NCBI GenBank assembly: GCA_006226225.1
Contig: SBHI01000147.1
Span: forward strand, 1 to 5,330
DNA: 5,330 bases
Source of the DNA: Alphaproteobacteria bacterium
GTDB taxonomy: Bacteria; Pseudomonadota; Alphaproteobacteria; Micavibrionales; CSBR16-224
Reading direction: 5' to 3'
Positions 1 through 5,330 of this stretch are shown here, piece by piece (the first letter of the stretch is position 1; every line of letters starts with the position of its first letter). The notes beneath the pieces were generated by a model, which saw only the letters and a list, made by a program, of their open reading frames with translations, searched no databases and was not told the origin of the DNA. A program made the position numbers and the translations under genes.

Positions 1-1184
1 TCACGGGCGCAAACCATCAACACGCCAATACCGTCACGGTGGCGGATCGGATCACTCACTTCCCCGATCGGAAGATCAGCAACCATCGCCGCAATTTGCG
101 GCGGCAGGGCACTTAAAGGAATGGTACCGATATCTCCCGTTGCCGGTGCAAGGAAGTGTTTGGATTTTTCTGCCATATCGGCGCAGCCGCTGATTTCCTG
201 CTTTAGCTGTCCGGCACGGGCGGTTTTGGCAACAACGACGGCTTCGGGCTCGTCTTCCGCAACCGGAATCACAATCTGTTTTAGTGTGACGCGCATTTCG
301 GATCCTGCTGCCGTATCTGCCGTTGCCGCAGCATCAGGCGCGACAGCTGCAGTCGCGCCGTCCTTCTCCGCATCATATTTATCAATCAGCAAAACAATCG
401 CCACGCCGCCATCGACCTGCAGGGGCGGTGCCAACTGGCCCTTTTCCAGATGCAGCACGGCATCACGGTATTCTGCGGGCAATTGCTGTTCATCCATCCA
501 GCCCAGATCACCGCCGCGGCTGGAGGTCGCGCTGCGGGAGTAACGCTGTGCAACCGCCGGGAAAGGTGCACCTTGCTGCAAATGTCCGACAACTTCCTGA
601 ATTGCACCGTTCAAGGCATCATCATCGCCTTTCAGGACAATCTCGGCAACCCGGTATTGATGGCGCGTTTTCTGATGTTCAATCCGCTGAAAGGTCGCGT
701 CAATTTCCGTTTCCGAAATATTGATCTGCGGGCGCAGTTTGCGTTGTACCACATATGACCATGCGATTTCCGCACGCACCTGATTTTCCAGCGTTGACAG
801 CGGCACACCCGCCTCTTTTAAACGCGCGCGGAATTCTTGCGGATCAAAACCGTTATTTTGGGCAACCTGATCAATACCTTCATTAACCTGCTGCTGCGTG
901 ATATTGATATCCAGACGCGTGGCTTCTTGCATTTGCAAGGTTTCATTAATCAGCGCATCAAGGGTTTGTTTTTCGATCTGTTGTTGGATTTCCGGTGTCA
1001 GCTCACCGCGAAAGCCCGTCATATTCAAACGGATGCGGTTACGCATATCGCTGTAGGAAACCACGGAATCATTCACAACCGCGACAATGCCCTCACGCTG
1101 CAGAGAGGCTTTTGCCGCATGCGGCAGCAAGGCAAAACAGACGAATGCGAAAAACGTCAGGAACACAGGACGTATCAGCTTCAT
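1..1184 (-). CDS. surA: SurA-type periplasmic chaperone / parvulin-like peptidyl-prolyl isomerase, C-terminus cut by window edge
   Basis: SurA proteins escort unfolded outer-membrane proteins across the periplasm. Reading from the ATG at 1184 gives 394 uninterrupted codons, and the frame leaves the left edge two bases into the next codon, so the stop lies outside. Residues 1-26 look like a Sec signal peptide: basic start (MKLIR), hydrophobic core, then AKA before Ser27. An N-terminal SurA chaperone region follows (about 30-165, opening with VAVVNDSVVSYSDM). A first parvulin-like domain spans about 172-270, with GGDLGW at 224-229. An Ala-rich linker (about 275-295) leads to a second, more diverged parvulin-like domain from about 297, with GDIG at 350-353. 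The GFH-like motif usual near the end of parvulin domains reads GGVAI and GIGVL here, so isomerase activity may be weak and the chaperone role dominant (inference). AAGAG lies 6 nt before the ATG. SurA usually runs to 420-450 residues, so only a short tail should be missing. The gene is divergent from rsmB. Confidence 0.9.
   Translation of the reverse strand, partial: MKLIRPVFLTFFAFVCFALLPHAAKASLQREGIVAVVNDSVVSYSDMRNRIRLNMTGFRGELTPEIQQQIEKQTLDALINETLQMQEATRLDINITQQQVNEGIDQVAQNNGFDPQEFRARLKEAGVPLSTLENQVRAEIAWSYVVQRKLRPQINISETEIDATFQRIEHQKTRHQYRVAEIVLKGDDDALNGAIQEVVGHLQQGAPFPAVAQRYSRSATSSRGGDLGWMDEQQLPAEYRDAVLHLEKGQLAPPLQVDGGVAIVLLIDKYDAEKDGATAAVAPDAAATADTAAGSEMRVTLKQIVIPVAEDEPEAVVVAKTARAGQLKQEISGCADMAEKSKHFLAPATGDIGTIPLSALPPQIAAMVADLPIGEVSDPIRHRDGIGVLMVCAR
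337..359. repeat. GC-rich inverted repeat inside surA
   Basis: Arms GGCGCGAC (337-344) and GTCGCGCC (352-359) are perfect reverse complements around a 7-nt centre, which itself can add two more inner pairs. In the surA mRNA this would form a strong hairpin at codons 276-283, in the Ala-rich linker between the two parvulin-like domains. No U-tract follows, so it does not look like an intrinsic terminator. It may simply reflect the Ala/Val/Thr codons used there. Confidence 0.6.
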
Positions 1185-1200
1185 GTAACACTCTTTTCTT

Positions 1201-1226
1201 GTGTAAAAACTCTGTGCAAAAACTCT
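1201..1226. repeat. Tandem 13-bp direct repeat, two copies
   Basis: GTGTAAAAACTCT (1201-1213) is followed directly by GTGCAAAAACTCT (1214-1226), identical at 12 of 13 positions, with a partial third start (GT) after it. The 13-bp period is somewhat more than one helical turn. The copies lie just upstream of the putative rsmB -10 and, on the other strand, in the predicted 5' leader of surA. They could be paired protein-binding sites or a replication-slippage duplication. Confidence 0.7.
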
Positions 1227-1241
1227 GTTCCCGTTTATAAC
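1213..1241 (+). promoter_or_regulatory. Candidate promoter for rsmB-der
   Basis: The possible -10 is TATAAC (1236-1241), five of six consensus bases, 42 bp before the GTG start. The best -35 at 17-bp spacing is TGTGCA (1213-1218), only three of six, and it overlaps the tandem repeat. A weak -35 touching a repeat would suit an activated promoter, but this is pattern matching only. Confidence 0.3.
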
Positions 1242-1261
1242 ACGAATACAAGAAAACACAA
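1234..1261 (-). promoter_or_regulatory. Candidate promoter for surA
   Basis: On the minus strand, TATAAA (1239 down to 1234) matches five of six -10 bases. TTGTGT (1261 down to 1256) is a possible -35 with a 16-bp spacer, matching three of six. The start point would fall near 1227 and give a leader of about 40 nt containing both 13-bp repeats. Its -10 shares bases with the candidate -10 of the opposite promoter. Confidence 0.3.
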
Positions 1262-1272
1262 AAAAGAAAGAC

Positions 1273-1276
1273 AGGA
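1273..1276 (+). promoter_or_regulatory. Ribosome binding site fixing the rsmB GTG start
   Basis: AGGA lies 7 nt before the GTG at 1284 and is the only good Shine-Dalgarno match near the conserved beginning of the protein. It supports GTG 1284 over in-frame upstream codons, which would read antisense through surA. Confidence 0.7.
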
Positions 1277-1283
1277 TCCACCC

Positions 1284-2606
1284 GTGACCCCCGCCGCCCG
1301 CATTGATACCGTCATCACCCTTTTGGGAGAGATTTTTGCCTCCGACCGTCCGGCCGATGGTGTGATCTCGGCTTTTTTCCGCAACCACCGCTATATCGGC
1401 GGTGGTGACCGCCGCGATATTACCGAAAGGCTGTACCGTATTCTGCGTCATTATCACCGCCTGTCTGCACATTTACCTGCGCCTGAACCGCGGCTGTTCG
1501 TGATTGCCGATATGGCCTTGCTGTCCAAAGAAAACCCTGCAGACAGTTTCGGCGAGACCGGCAATAAATACGCCCCATCTCCTTTATCCGAGCGGGAAAA
1601 ACAGCTGTACCGCATGCTGGAAGACAAGCCGCTCGTCAGTAAAGGGCAGGCTGAACACGTGACGCTGGAATGTCCACAATGGGCTGCGGAGAAGCTGCAA
1701 TCAAGTCTGGGTAAGAAATTTCACGCCGTGATGTCCTCCATGCTGGAGGAAGCGCCACTGGATTTGCGCGTCAACACGCTGAAAACCGACCGCGCTACTT
1801 TGAAAGCGCTTTTGGATAAAACCCTGAAATGTGACATCGCGGAAACACCGTATTCTCCCTGGGGGTTACGGATTTCCGGGAAACGTCCCGCTTTGGGACA
1901 AATGACGCTGTTTCAGGACGGGCATTTCGAGGTGCAAGACGAAGGATCACAGCTGATTGCACTGGCCGCCGCGCCGAAACCCGGTATGCGCGTGCTGGAT
2001 ATCTGCGCCGGTGCGGGCGGCAAAACGCTGGCGCTGGGTGCTATGATGGAGAATAAAGGCAGTATCACTGCCGCCGATATTTCCGAAGGCCGCCTGAAGC
2101 GTGCAAAACAGCGTTTTAAACGTGCCGGAATGTTCAATACCACGCTGATGACGCTCGGCAGCGAAAATGATAAAGCCCTGAAACGGCGTCGCGGCAGCTT
2201 CGATATCGTGCTGGTCGATGCTCCCTGCACCGGAACCGGCACATGGCGGCGCGATCCGGATAAAAAATGGCGCAATATCGGCCCGAACCTGTCTTCCCTG
2301 CTGGAAACACAGGCGCGCATTCTGGACAGCGCGGCAAAACAGGTGAAACCGGGCGGCAAGCTGGTGTACGCCACCTGTTCGCTGCTGTTTGAGGAAAACG
2401 AGGCACAATTTGCGGCATTCCTTGAAAAACATCCTGATTTTACGCAAATCAACCTGTCAAAAATGCCGGAACTGGCGCATATTCCGCTGAGCGGTACGGC
2501 GATGCGTCTGCTGCCTTCCGAACACAAGACAGACGGCTTTTTCTGTGCTATAGCTGTGCGCAAAGAAGATGCCCAAAAAGAGAAAAAGGATCACAAACCG
2601 GAATGA
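1284..2606 (+). CDS. rsmB: RsmB/NOP-family SAM-dependent rRNA (cytosine-5) methyltransferase
   Basis: Family members methylate carbon 5 of a cytosine in RNA. RsmB itself acts on 16S rRNA C967 (E. coli numbering) before 30S assembly. The product is 440 residues, close to the usual 430 for RsmB. An N-terminal helical region (about 1-115, with GDRRDITERLYRILR at 41-55) resembles the NusB-like domain of the family. The Rossmann methyltransferase domain follows: the SAM-binding motif DICAGAGGKT at 239-248, acidic AADIS at 263-267, motif IV DAPCTGTGTWRRDPD at 312-326 with Cys315, and motif VI YATCSLLFEENE at 362-373 with Cys365. Both family cysteines are present: motif VI supplies the nucleophile and motif IV assists product release. 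PSEHKTDGFF at 411-420 is the usual C-terminal signature, followed by a Lys-rich tail. The GTG start is chosen for its AGGA and for homology-like TPAARIDTVI. The last codon and stop overlap der by 4 nt (ATGA), suggesting translational coupling. The exact target cytosine cannot be read from sequence, since several alphaproteobacterial paralogues share this layout. Confidence 0.88.
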   Translation: MTPAARIDTVITLLGEIFASDRPADGVISAFFRNHRYIGGGDRRDITERLYRILRHYHRLSAHLPAPEPRLFVIADMALLSKENPADSFGETGNKYAPSPLSEREKQLYRMLEDKPLVSKGQAEHVTLECPQWAAEKLQSSLGKKFHAVMSSMLEEAPLDLRVNTLKTDRATLKALLDKTLKCDIAETPYSPWGLRISGKRPALGQMTLFQDGHFEVQDEGSQLIALAAAPKPGMRVLDICAGAGGKTLALGAMMENKGSITAADISEGRLKRAKQRFKRAGMFNTTLMTLGSENDKALKRRRGSFDIVLVDAPCTGTGTWRRDPDKKWRNIGPNLSSLLETQARILDSAAKQVKPGGKLVYATCSLLFEENEAQFAAFLEKHPDFTQINLSKMPELAHIPLSGTAMRLLPSEHKTDGFFCAIAVRKEDAQKEKKDHKPE

Positions 2607-4054
2607 CTTTGAAAGTCGCCATTATCGGACGCCCGAATGTCGGAAAATCGACATTATTTAACCGTATGACGGGCAAAAAACTGTCGATTGTCGATGACAC
2701 GCCGGGCATTACGCGCGACTGGCGCGAATCCGATTGTGACTTTATGGGGCTAAAATTCCGCGTTGTCGATACGGCAGGGCTGGAGGAAAATTTTGATAAC
2801 AGCATCGAAGGACGCATGCGCAAAAGCACCGAGAATGCGTTGAAACATGCCGATTTCGTCCTGTTTATGATTGATGCCCGCGCAGGTGTCACACCGCTGG
2901 ATTCGCATTTTGCCGACTGGCTGCGCCGTCAGAACATGCCTTGCGCGCTGGTTGCCAATAAATGCGAAAGCCGCCGCGGCGATGACGGGCTTTACGAAGC
3001 CTATGAACTTGGTCTTGGCGAACCGCTGCCGATTTCCGCCGAACACGGTGTCGGTTTCAGCGATCTTGCCGCGCTTTTGGCACCGCTAGTCAAACAGGCG
3101 GAGGAAGAAGCCGCAGCCAAAGCCGCCGAAGAAGAAGACAGTGAAGAGCAGAATGACGAAAATGCCTATATTCCCTATGAAGAAGGCAGCGGCACAGGCT
3201 TTGGCGATGAAGAGGAAAGTCCGGAAGAGCTGGAGGCCGCACTTGTTAAACCGATCAAACTTGCCATTGTCGGGCGTCCGAATGCCGGAAAATCGACTTT
3301 AATGAATGCACTTTTGAAGGAAGAACGTTCGATGACGGGAGCCGAACCCGGCATCACCCGCGATGCCGTCAGTGCCGATTGGGTCTATAATGACCGCCCG
3401 TTCCGTCTTGTCGATACGGCAGGCATCCGCAAAAAGGCCAAAATCACCGATAAAATCGAGAAATATGCCGTGGATGACAGTTTCCGCGCCATCCGTCTGG
3501 CGCAGGTTGTCGTCTTGATGCTGGAGCCTGACAAGCTGTTTGAACGGCAGGATTTATCCATTGCCGCACATGTGGTTGAAGAAGGCCGCGCCTTGGTCAT
3601 CGCCATCAATAAATGGGATGCGGCGGAGGAAAAAACCGAAGTGCTGGAACATGCCGCTTATAAGCTGGAAACATCACTGCCGCAAATCAAGGATGTGCCG
3701 ATTGTCACAATCTCCGCCCTGAACGGACGCGGCATGGATAAGCTGATGGATACCGTCTTGGAAGCCTACCGCGTCTGGAACAAGCGCGTGCCGACCGGCG
3801 GGCTGAACCGCTGGCTGTCCTATATGGAAGGCCGCCATCCGCCGCCGATGGTGCAAAGACGGCCGAACCGCCTGCGTTACATGACACAGGTCAAATCGCG
3901 CCCGCCGACTTTTGCCCTGTGGCTGTCACGTCCGAAGGATTTGCCTGACAGCTATCAGCGTTATCTGATTTCGGGATTGCGCGAATCTTTTGACATCCCC
4001 GGCACGCCGATCCGGCTGATGCTGCGCACGACAAAAAATCCGTATGTGAATTAG
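2603..4054 (+). CDS. der: Ribosome biogenesis GTPase Der (EngA), double G-domain
   Basis: Der is an essential cytoplasmic GTPase that binds the 50S precursor during late assembly. The 483-residue product has two tandem G domains and a KH-like domain, the Der-defining layout. G domain 1: GRPNVGKST at 9-17, PGITRD at 34-39, DTAG at 56-59, NKCE at 119-122 and SAEH at 145-148. G domain 2: GRPNAGKST at 224-232, PGITRD at 249-254, DTAG at 271-274, NKWD at 336-339 and SAL at 371-373. The KH-like region covers about 391-477 and the protein ends NPYVN. Between the G domains, about 165-212 form an acidic, Ala/Glu-rich linker, longer than in E. coli. G4 of domain 1 has Glu in place of Asp (NKCE), a variant I recall as common in alphaproteobacterial Der. 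The ATG overlaps the rsmB stop. The nearest SD-like run (AAGGA, 2586-2590) is 12 nt away, so initiation probably relies on coupling. The stop overlaps the convergent pcp stop. Confidence 0.97.
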   Translation: MTLKVAIIGRPNVGKSTLFNRMTGKKLSIVDDTPGITRDWRESDCDFMGLKFRVVDTAGLEENFDNSIEGRMRKSTENALKHADFVLFMIDARAGVTPLDSHFADWLRRQNMPCALVANKCESRRGDDGLYEAYELGLGEPLPISAEHGVGFSDLAALLAPLVKQAEEEAAAKAAEEEDSEEQNDENAYIPYEEGSGTGFGDEEESPEELEAALVKPIKLAIVGRPNAGKSTLMNALLKEERSMTGAEPGITRDAVSADWVYNDRPFRLVDTAGIRKKAKITDKIEKYAVDDSFRAIRLAQVVVLMLEPDKLFERQDLSIAAHVVEEGRALVIAINKWDAAEEKTEVLEHAAYKLETSLPQIKDVPIVTISALNGRGMDKLMDTVLEAYRVWNKRVPTGGLNRWLSYMEGRHPPPMVQRRPNRLRYMTQVKSRPPTFALWLSRPKDLPDSYQRYLISGLRESFDIPGTPIRLMLRTTKNPYVN

Positions 4055-4719
4055 CTCTGACGGCTCTCCGCCGCTGCACAGATTTGCAAAGCCGTTTTCA
4101 TGCCTGCCATCAATGTTTCCGCCGTCATCAGATGCGGTGCATTTTCTTCCGCGCCGCAATCCTGCAAAATATCGTGCTCCGCTATTGTGAAGGGAATATG
4201 GATGAAACCTGCCTGCGTCTGCAAACCGCGCTGACGGATTTCCTGCGCCGTCACATAGGCAGTGAAATTACACAGATAGCTGCCGGCATCATCGGAAAAT
4301 TCGCAAGGAATATTTTGCGCTTGCAAAGCTGCGGCAATATCCTCCAGCGGCAGAGTCGACGGCAGATAATCTTCTCCTGCTTCCGTGACTTTGCCGATAT
4401 CATCCGGCGCGGCCTCCGCAAGCTTGACACGTTTTGACGGATCCAGCGGACAAATCACATTTTGCGCACGCCGCTCAAGCCGGATTTTTGTTGCGGAAGA
4501 GGCCAGCCCCAGATGTACAATAACCGCAGGCGGATCATCATCAAAAAAGCCCTGAATAATCCGGCGTGTTTCCTCGTAATCCATCGGCAGCACGGCATAA
4601 TCCGTGCGGCAATCTTCAGAGACTGTCCAGTTTTCGTGTTGCAATTGGCGTATCAGGATTTCCGACGGATTGCGCCGCACGGTCAGAAAAGCGGGAAAGC
4701 CTGTGACAAGCAGCCGCAT
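4051..4719 (-). CDS. pcp: Pyroglutamyl-peptidase I (pyrrolidone-carboxylate peptidase, family C15)
   Basis: This cytosolic cysteine peptidase removes N-terminal pyroglutamate from peptides. With the ATG at 4719 the product is 222 residues, near the usual 200-220. It begins MRLLVTGFPAF, matching the family's LVTGF start, followed by NPSE. The catalytic triad is complete: Glu82 in LERRAQN, Cys150 in AGSYLCN and His174 in AGFIHIPF. A GTG at 4731 in the same frame would add four residues (MTYV) and overlap the lpd stop. I prefer the ATG because it gives the family-typical N-terminus, but neither start has a convincing Shine-Dalgarno. The gene lies 8 nt after lpd on the same strand and is probably expressed by read-through or reinitiation from lpd. 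Its stop TAA shares bases 4051-4054 with the der stop on the other strand, leaving no room for a terminator. The substrate in this organism is unknown. Peptide salvage is the likely role. Confidence 0.9.
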   Translation of the reverse strand: MRLLVTGFPAFLTVRRNPSEILIRQLQHENWTVSEDCRTDYAVLPMDYEETRRIIQGFFDDDPPAVIVHLGLASSATKIRLERRAQNVICPLDPSKRVKLAEAAPDDIGKVTEAGEDYLPSTLPLEDIAAALQAQNIPCEFSDDAGSYLCNFTAYVTAQEIRQRGLQTQAGFIHIPFTIAEHDILQDCGAEENAPHLMTAETLMAGMKTALQICAAAESRQS

Positions 4720-4736
4720 CACATATGTCACATATG
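4719..4736 (-). repeat. Perfect tandem 9-bp repeat at the lpd/pcp junction
   Basis: Read on the minus strand, CATATGTGA occurs twice in succession (4736-4728 and 4727-4719), followed by TG. The first copy encodes the last two residues and stop of lpd (His-Met-stop). The second is in the same frame, so it puts a second in-frame TGA three codons after the first. The final A of the second copy is also the first base of the pcp ATG. Confidence 0.85.
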
Positions 4737-5330
4737 GATGGGTTTATCAAAAGCTGCGAAGGCTGCTTCTTTCACAACCTCATTCAAGGTAGGATGCGCA
4801 TGGCAGGTGCGGGCGATATCTTCCGCGCTGCCGCCAAATTCCATCGCCAGCACCACTTCGGCGATCAGCGTTCCCGCTTCCGCACCGATGATGTGGCAAC
4901 CCAGAACCTTGTCGGTTTTCGCATCGGTCAGGATTTTGACAAAGCCCTCGCTTTTATTCATCGCACGGGCGCGGCCATTGGCCATGAAAGGAAATTTTCC
5001 GGATTTGTATTTGATACCGGCTTCTTTCAATTGTTCTTCTGTTTTGCCGACTTCCGCAACTTCCGGCGCGGTATAGACCACACCCGGAATAGCATCATAA
5101 TTAATATGTGCCGTTTTCCCTGCAAGAATTTCAGCAACCGCCATACCCTCATCTTCGGCCTTATGCGCCAGCATCGCGCCGCGGATTGCATCGCCGATGG
5201 CATAGATGCCTTTCACATTCGTCTCAAAACGGTCATTCACATCAACCTGTCCGCGTTCCGTCATTTGCACGCCCGCTTCTTTCAGGCCAAGCCCTTCCGT
5301 ATGCGGCCTGCGCCCGATGGAAACGAGCAC
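4728..5330 (-). CDS. lpd: Dihydrolipoyl dehydrogenase (E3), C-terminal 201 codons including stop, 5' end outside window
   Basis: E3 is the FAD flavoprotein that reoxidises dihydrolipoamide with NAD+ in 2-oxo-acid dehydrogenase complexes. The frame is open at the right edge and reads VLVSIGRRPHTEG. The GTG at the edge is an internal Val, not a start. The visible part of 200 residues contains the end of the NAD-binding region (GRRPHTEGLGL, 7-17 of the fragment), the FAD-contacting GIYAIGDAI (41-49), and the dimerisation domain from about 83. The catalytic base pair is in HAHPTLNE: His179 and Glu184 of the fragment. The protein ends IHM, a common alphaproteobacterial E3 ending. Full-length E3 is about 465 residues, so roughly 265 are missing, including the FAD-binding N-terminus and the redox-active disulphide. 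The overall pattern resembles the E3 found beside 2-oxoglutarate dehydrogenase genes, but the upstream genes are not visible. The gene is followed at 8 nt by pcp. Confidence 0.95.
   Translation of the reverse strand: MLVSIGRRPHTEGLGLKEAGVQMTERGQVDVNDRFETNVKGIYAIGDAIRGAMLAHKAEDEGMAVAEILAGKTAHINYDAIPGVVYTAPEVAEVGKTEEQLKEAGIKYKSGKFPFMANGRARAMNKSEGFVKILTDAKTDKVLGCHIIGAEAGTLIAEVVLAMEFGGSAEDIARTCHAHPTLNEVVKEAAFAAFDKPIHM

Larger units (their letters stand above)
1185..1283. promoter_or_regulatory. Divergent surA / rsmB intergenic control region
   Basis: These 99 bp separate the surA ATG from the rsmB GTG and must carry any local promoters for both. The region is AT-rich compared with the flanking genes. 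It contains a tandem 13-bp repeat (1201-1226), an AT-rich core around 1234-1241, and a 9-bp inverted repeat (TTTTCTTGT at 1194-1202, ACAAGAAAA at 1248-1256) whose arms lie 45 bp apart and enclose the other two elements. I found no recognisable operator of a named regulator and no riboswitch. Confidence 0.6.

Noticed and set aside
121..758. Several plus-strand open frames across the surA region (for example 121-543, 323-724, 450-758)
   Set aside because: Their translations are low-complexity or Ser/Arg/His-rich without domains. The minus strand carries a clear signal peptide and parvulin motifs through the whole stretch.
1225..1245. Possible alphaproteobacterial LexA box (GTTC-N7-GTTC) at the surA/rsmB region
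   Set aside because: A GTTC occurs, but the second half-site at the required spacing reads TAAC, so the motif is not met.
837..1283. In-frame open extension of rsmB 149 codons upstream of the GTG start
   Set aside because: It lies antisense to the surA coding region, lacks a ribosome binding site, shows no family similarity, and would place the start inside surA. The conserved N-terminus begins at 1284.
1913..2563. Long minus-strand open frame (216 codons) opposite rsmB
   Set aside because: It is a mirror of the codon bias in rsmB. The translation is Ser/Arg/Cys-rich with no recognisable motif, while the plus strand has complete methyltransferase motifs.
4055..4200. Intrinsic terminator downstream of der
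   Set aside because: I found no stable stem followed by a T-run, and the sequence is pcp coding sequence on the other strand.
4084..5076. Plus-strand open frames opposite pcp and lpd (4084-4437, 4462-5076)
   Set aside because: They are antisense shadows of two genes with intact catalytic residues, and have no domain-like sequence of their own.
1..5330. A novel defence, mobile or biosynthetic system
   Set aside because: All substantial coding capacity is accounted for by five recognisable housekeeping genes. There are no transposase, recombinase, tRNA or CRISPR-like repeats, and no composition breaks visible by eye.

Overview
The window is chromosomal DNA of housekeeping type, most likely from an alphaproteobacterium of moderate GC (around or a little above half by eye, not computed). 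The placement rests on protein style. Der has a long acidic inter-domain linker and a KH-like tail ending NPYVN. The lipoamide dehydrogenase ends in the HAHPTLNE...IHM pattern familiar from alphaproteobacterial 2-oxo-acid dehydrogenase E3 proteins. The RsmB/NOP-type methyltransferase begins TPAARIDTVI, as alphaproteobacterial members do. A lower rank cannot be fixed from this window.

Layout: positions 1-1184 hold a SurA-type periplasmic chaperone on the minus strand, which runs off the left edge. A 99-bp intergenic region (1185-1283) separates it from a divergent plus-strand pair. That region contains a tandem 13-bp repeat and an AT-rich core that could serve as a -10 element in both directions. 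The plus-strand pair is an RsmB-like rRNA m5C methyltransferase (GTG start at 1284) and the ribosome-assembly GTPase Der (2603-4054), joined by a 4-nt ATGA overlap. Der converges on a minus-strand pyroglutamyl-peptidase I gene (pcp, 4051-4719 or 4731), and the two share 4 nt at their stop codons. Upstream of pcp on the same strand is the 3' part of lpd (4728-5330), whose 5' end lies beyond the right edge. A perfect tandem 9-bp repeat spans the lpd stop and the pcp start.

Functionally, rsmB-der forms a plausible ribosome-biogenesis operon, surA serves outer-membrane protein folding, and lpd-pcp looks like a central-metabolism gene with a peptidase read through behind it. I see no mobile element, CRISPR array, RNA gene, phage gene or defence gene, and no new multi-gene system. 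The points worth a second look are small-scale: the repeats at the divergent promoter, the duplication at the lpd/pcp junction, the terminator-less convergent overlap, a hairpin inside surA, and the linker of Der.
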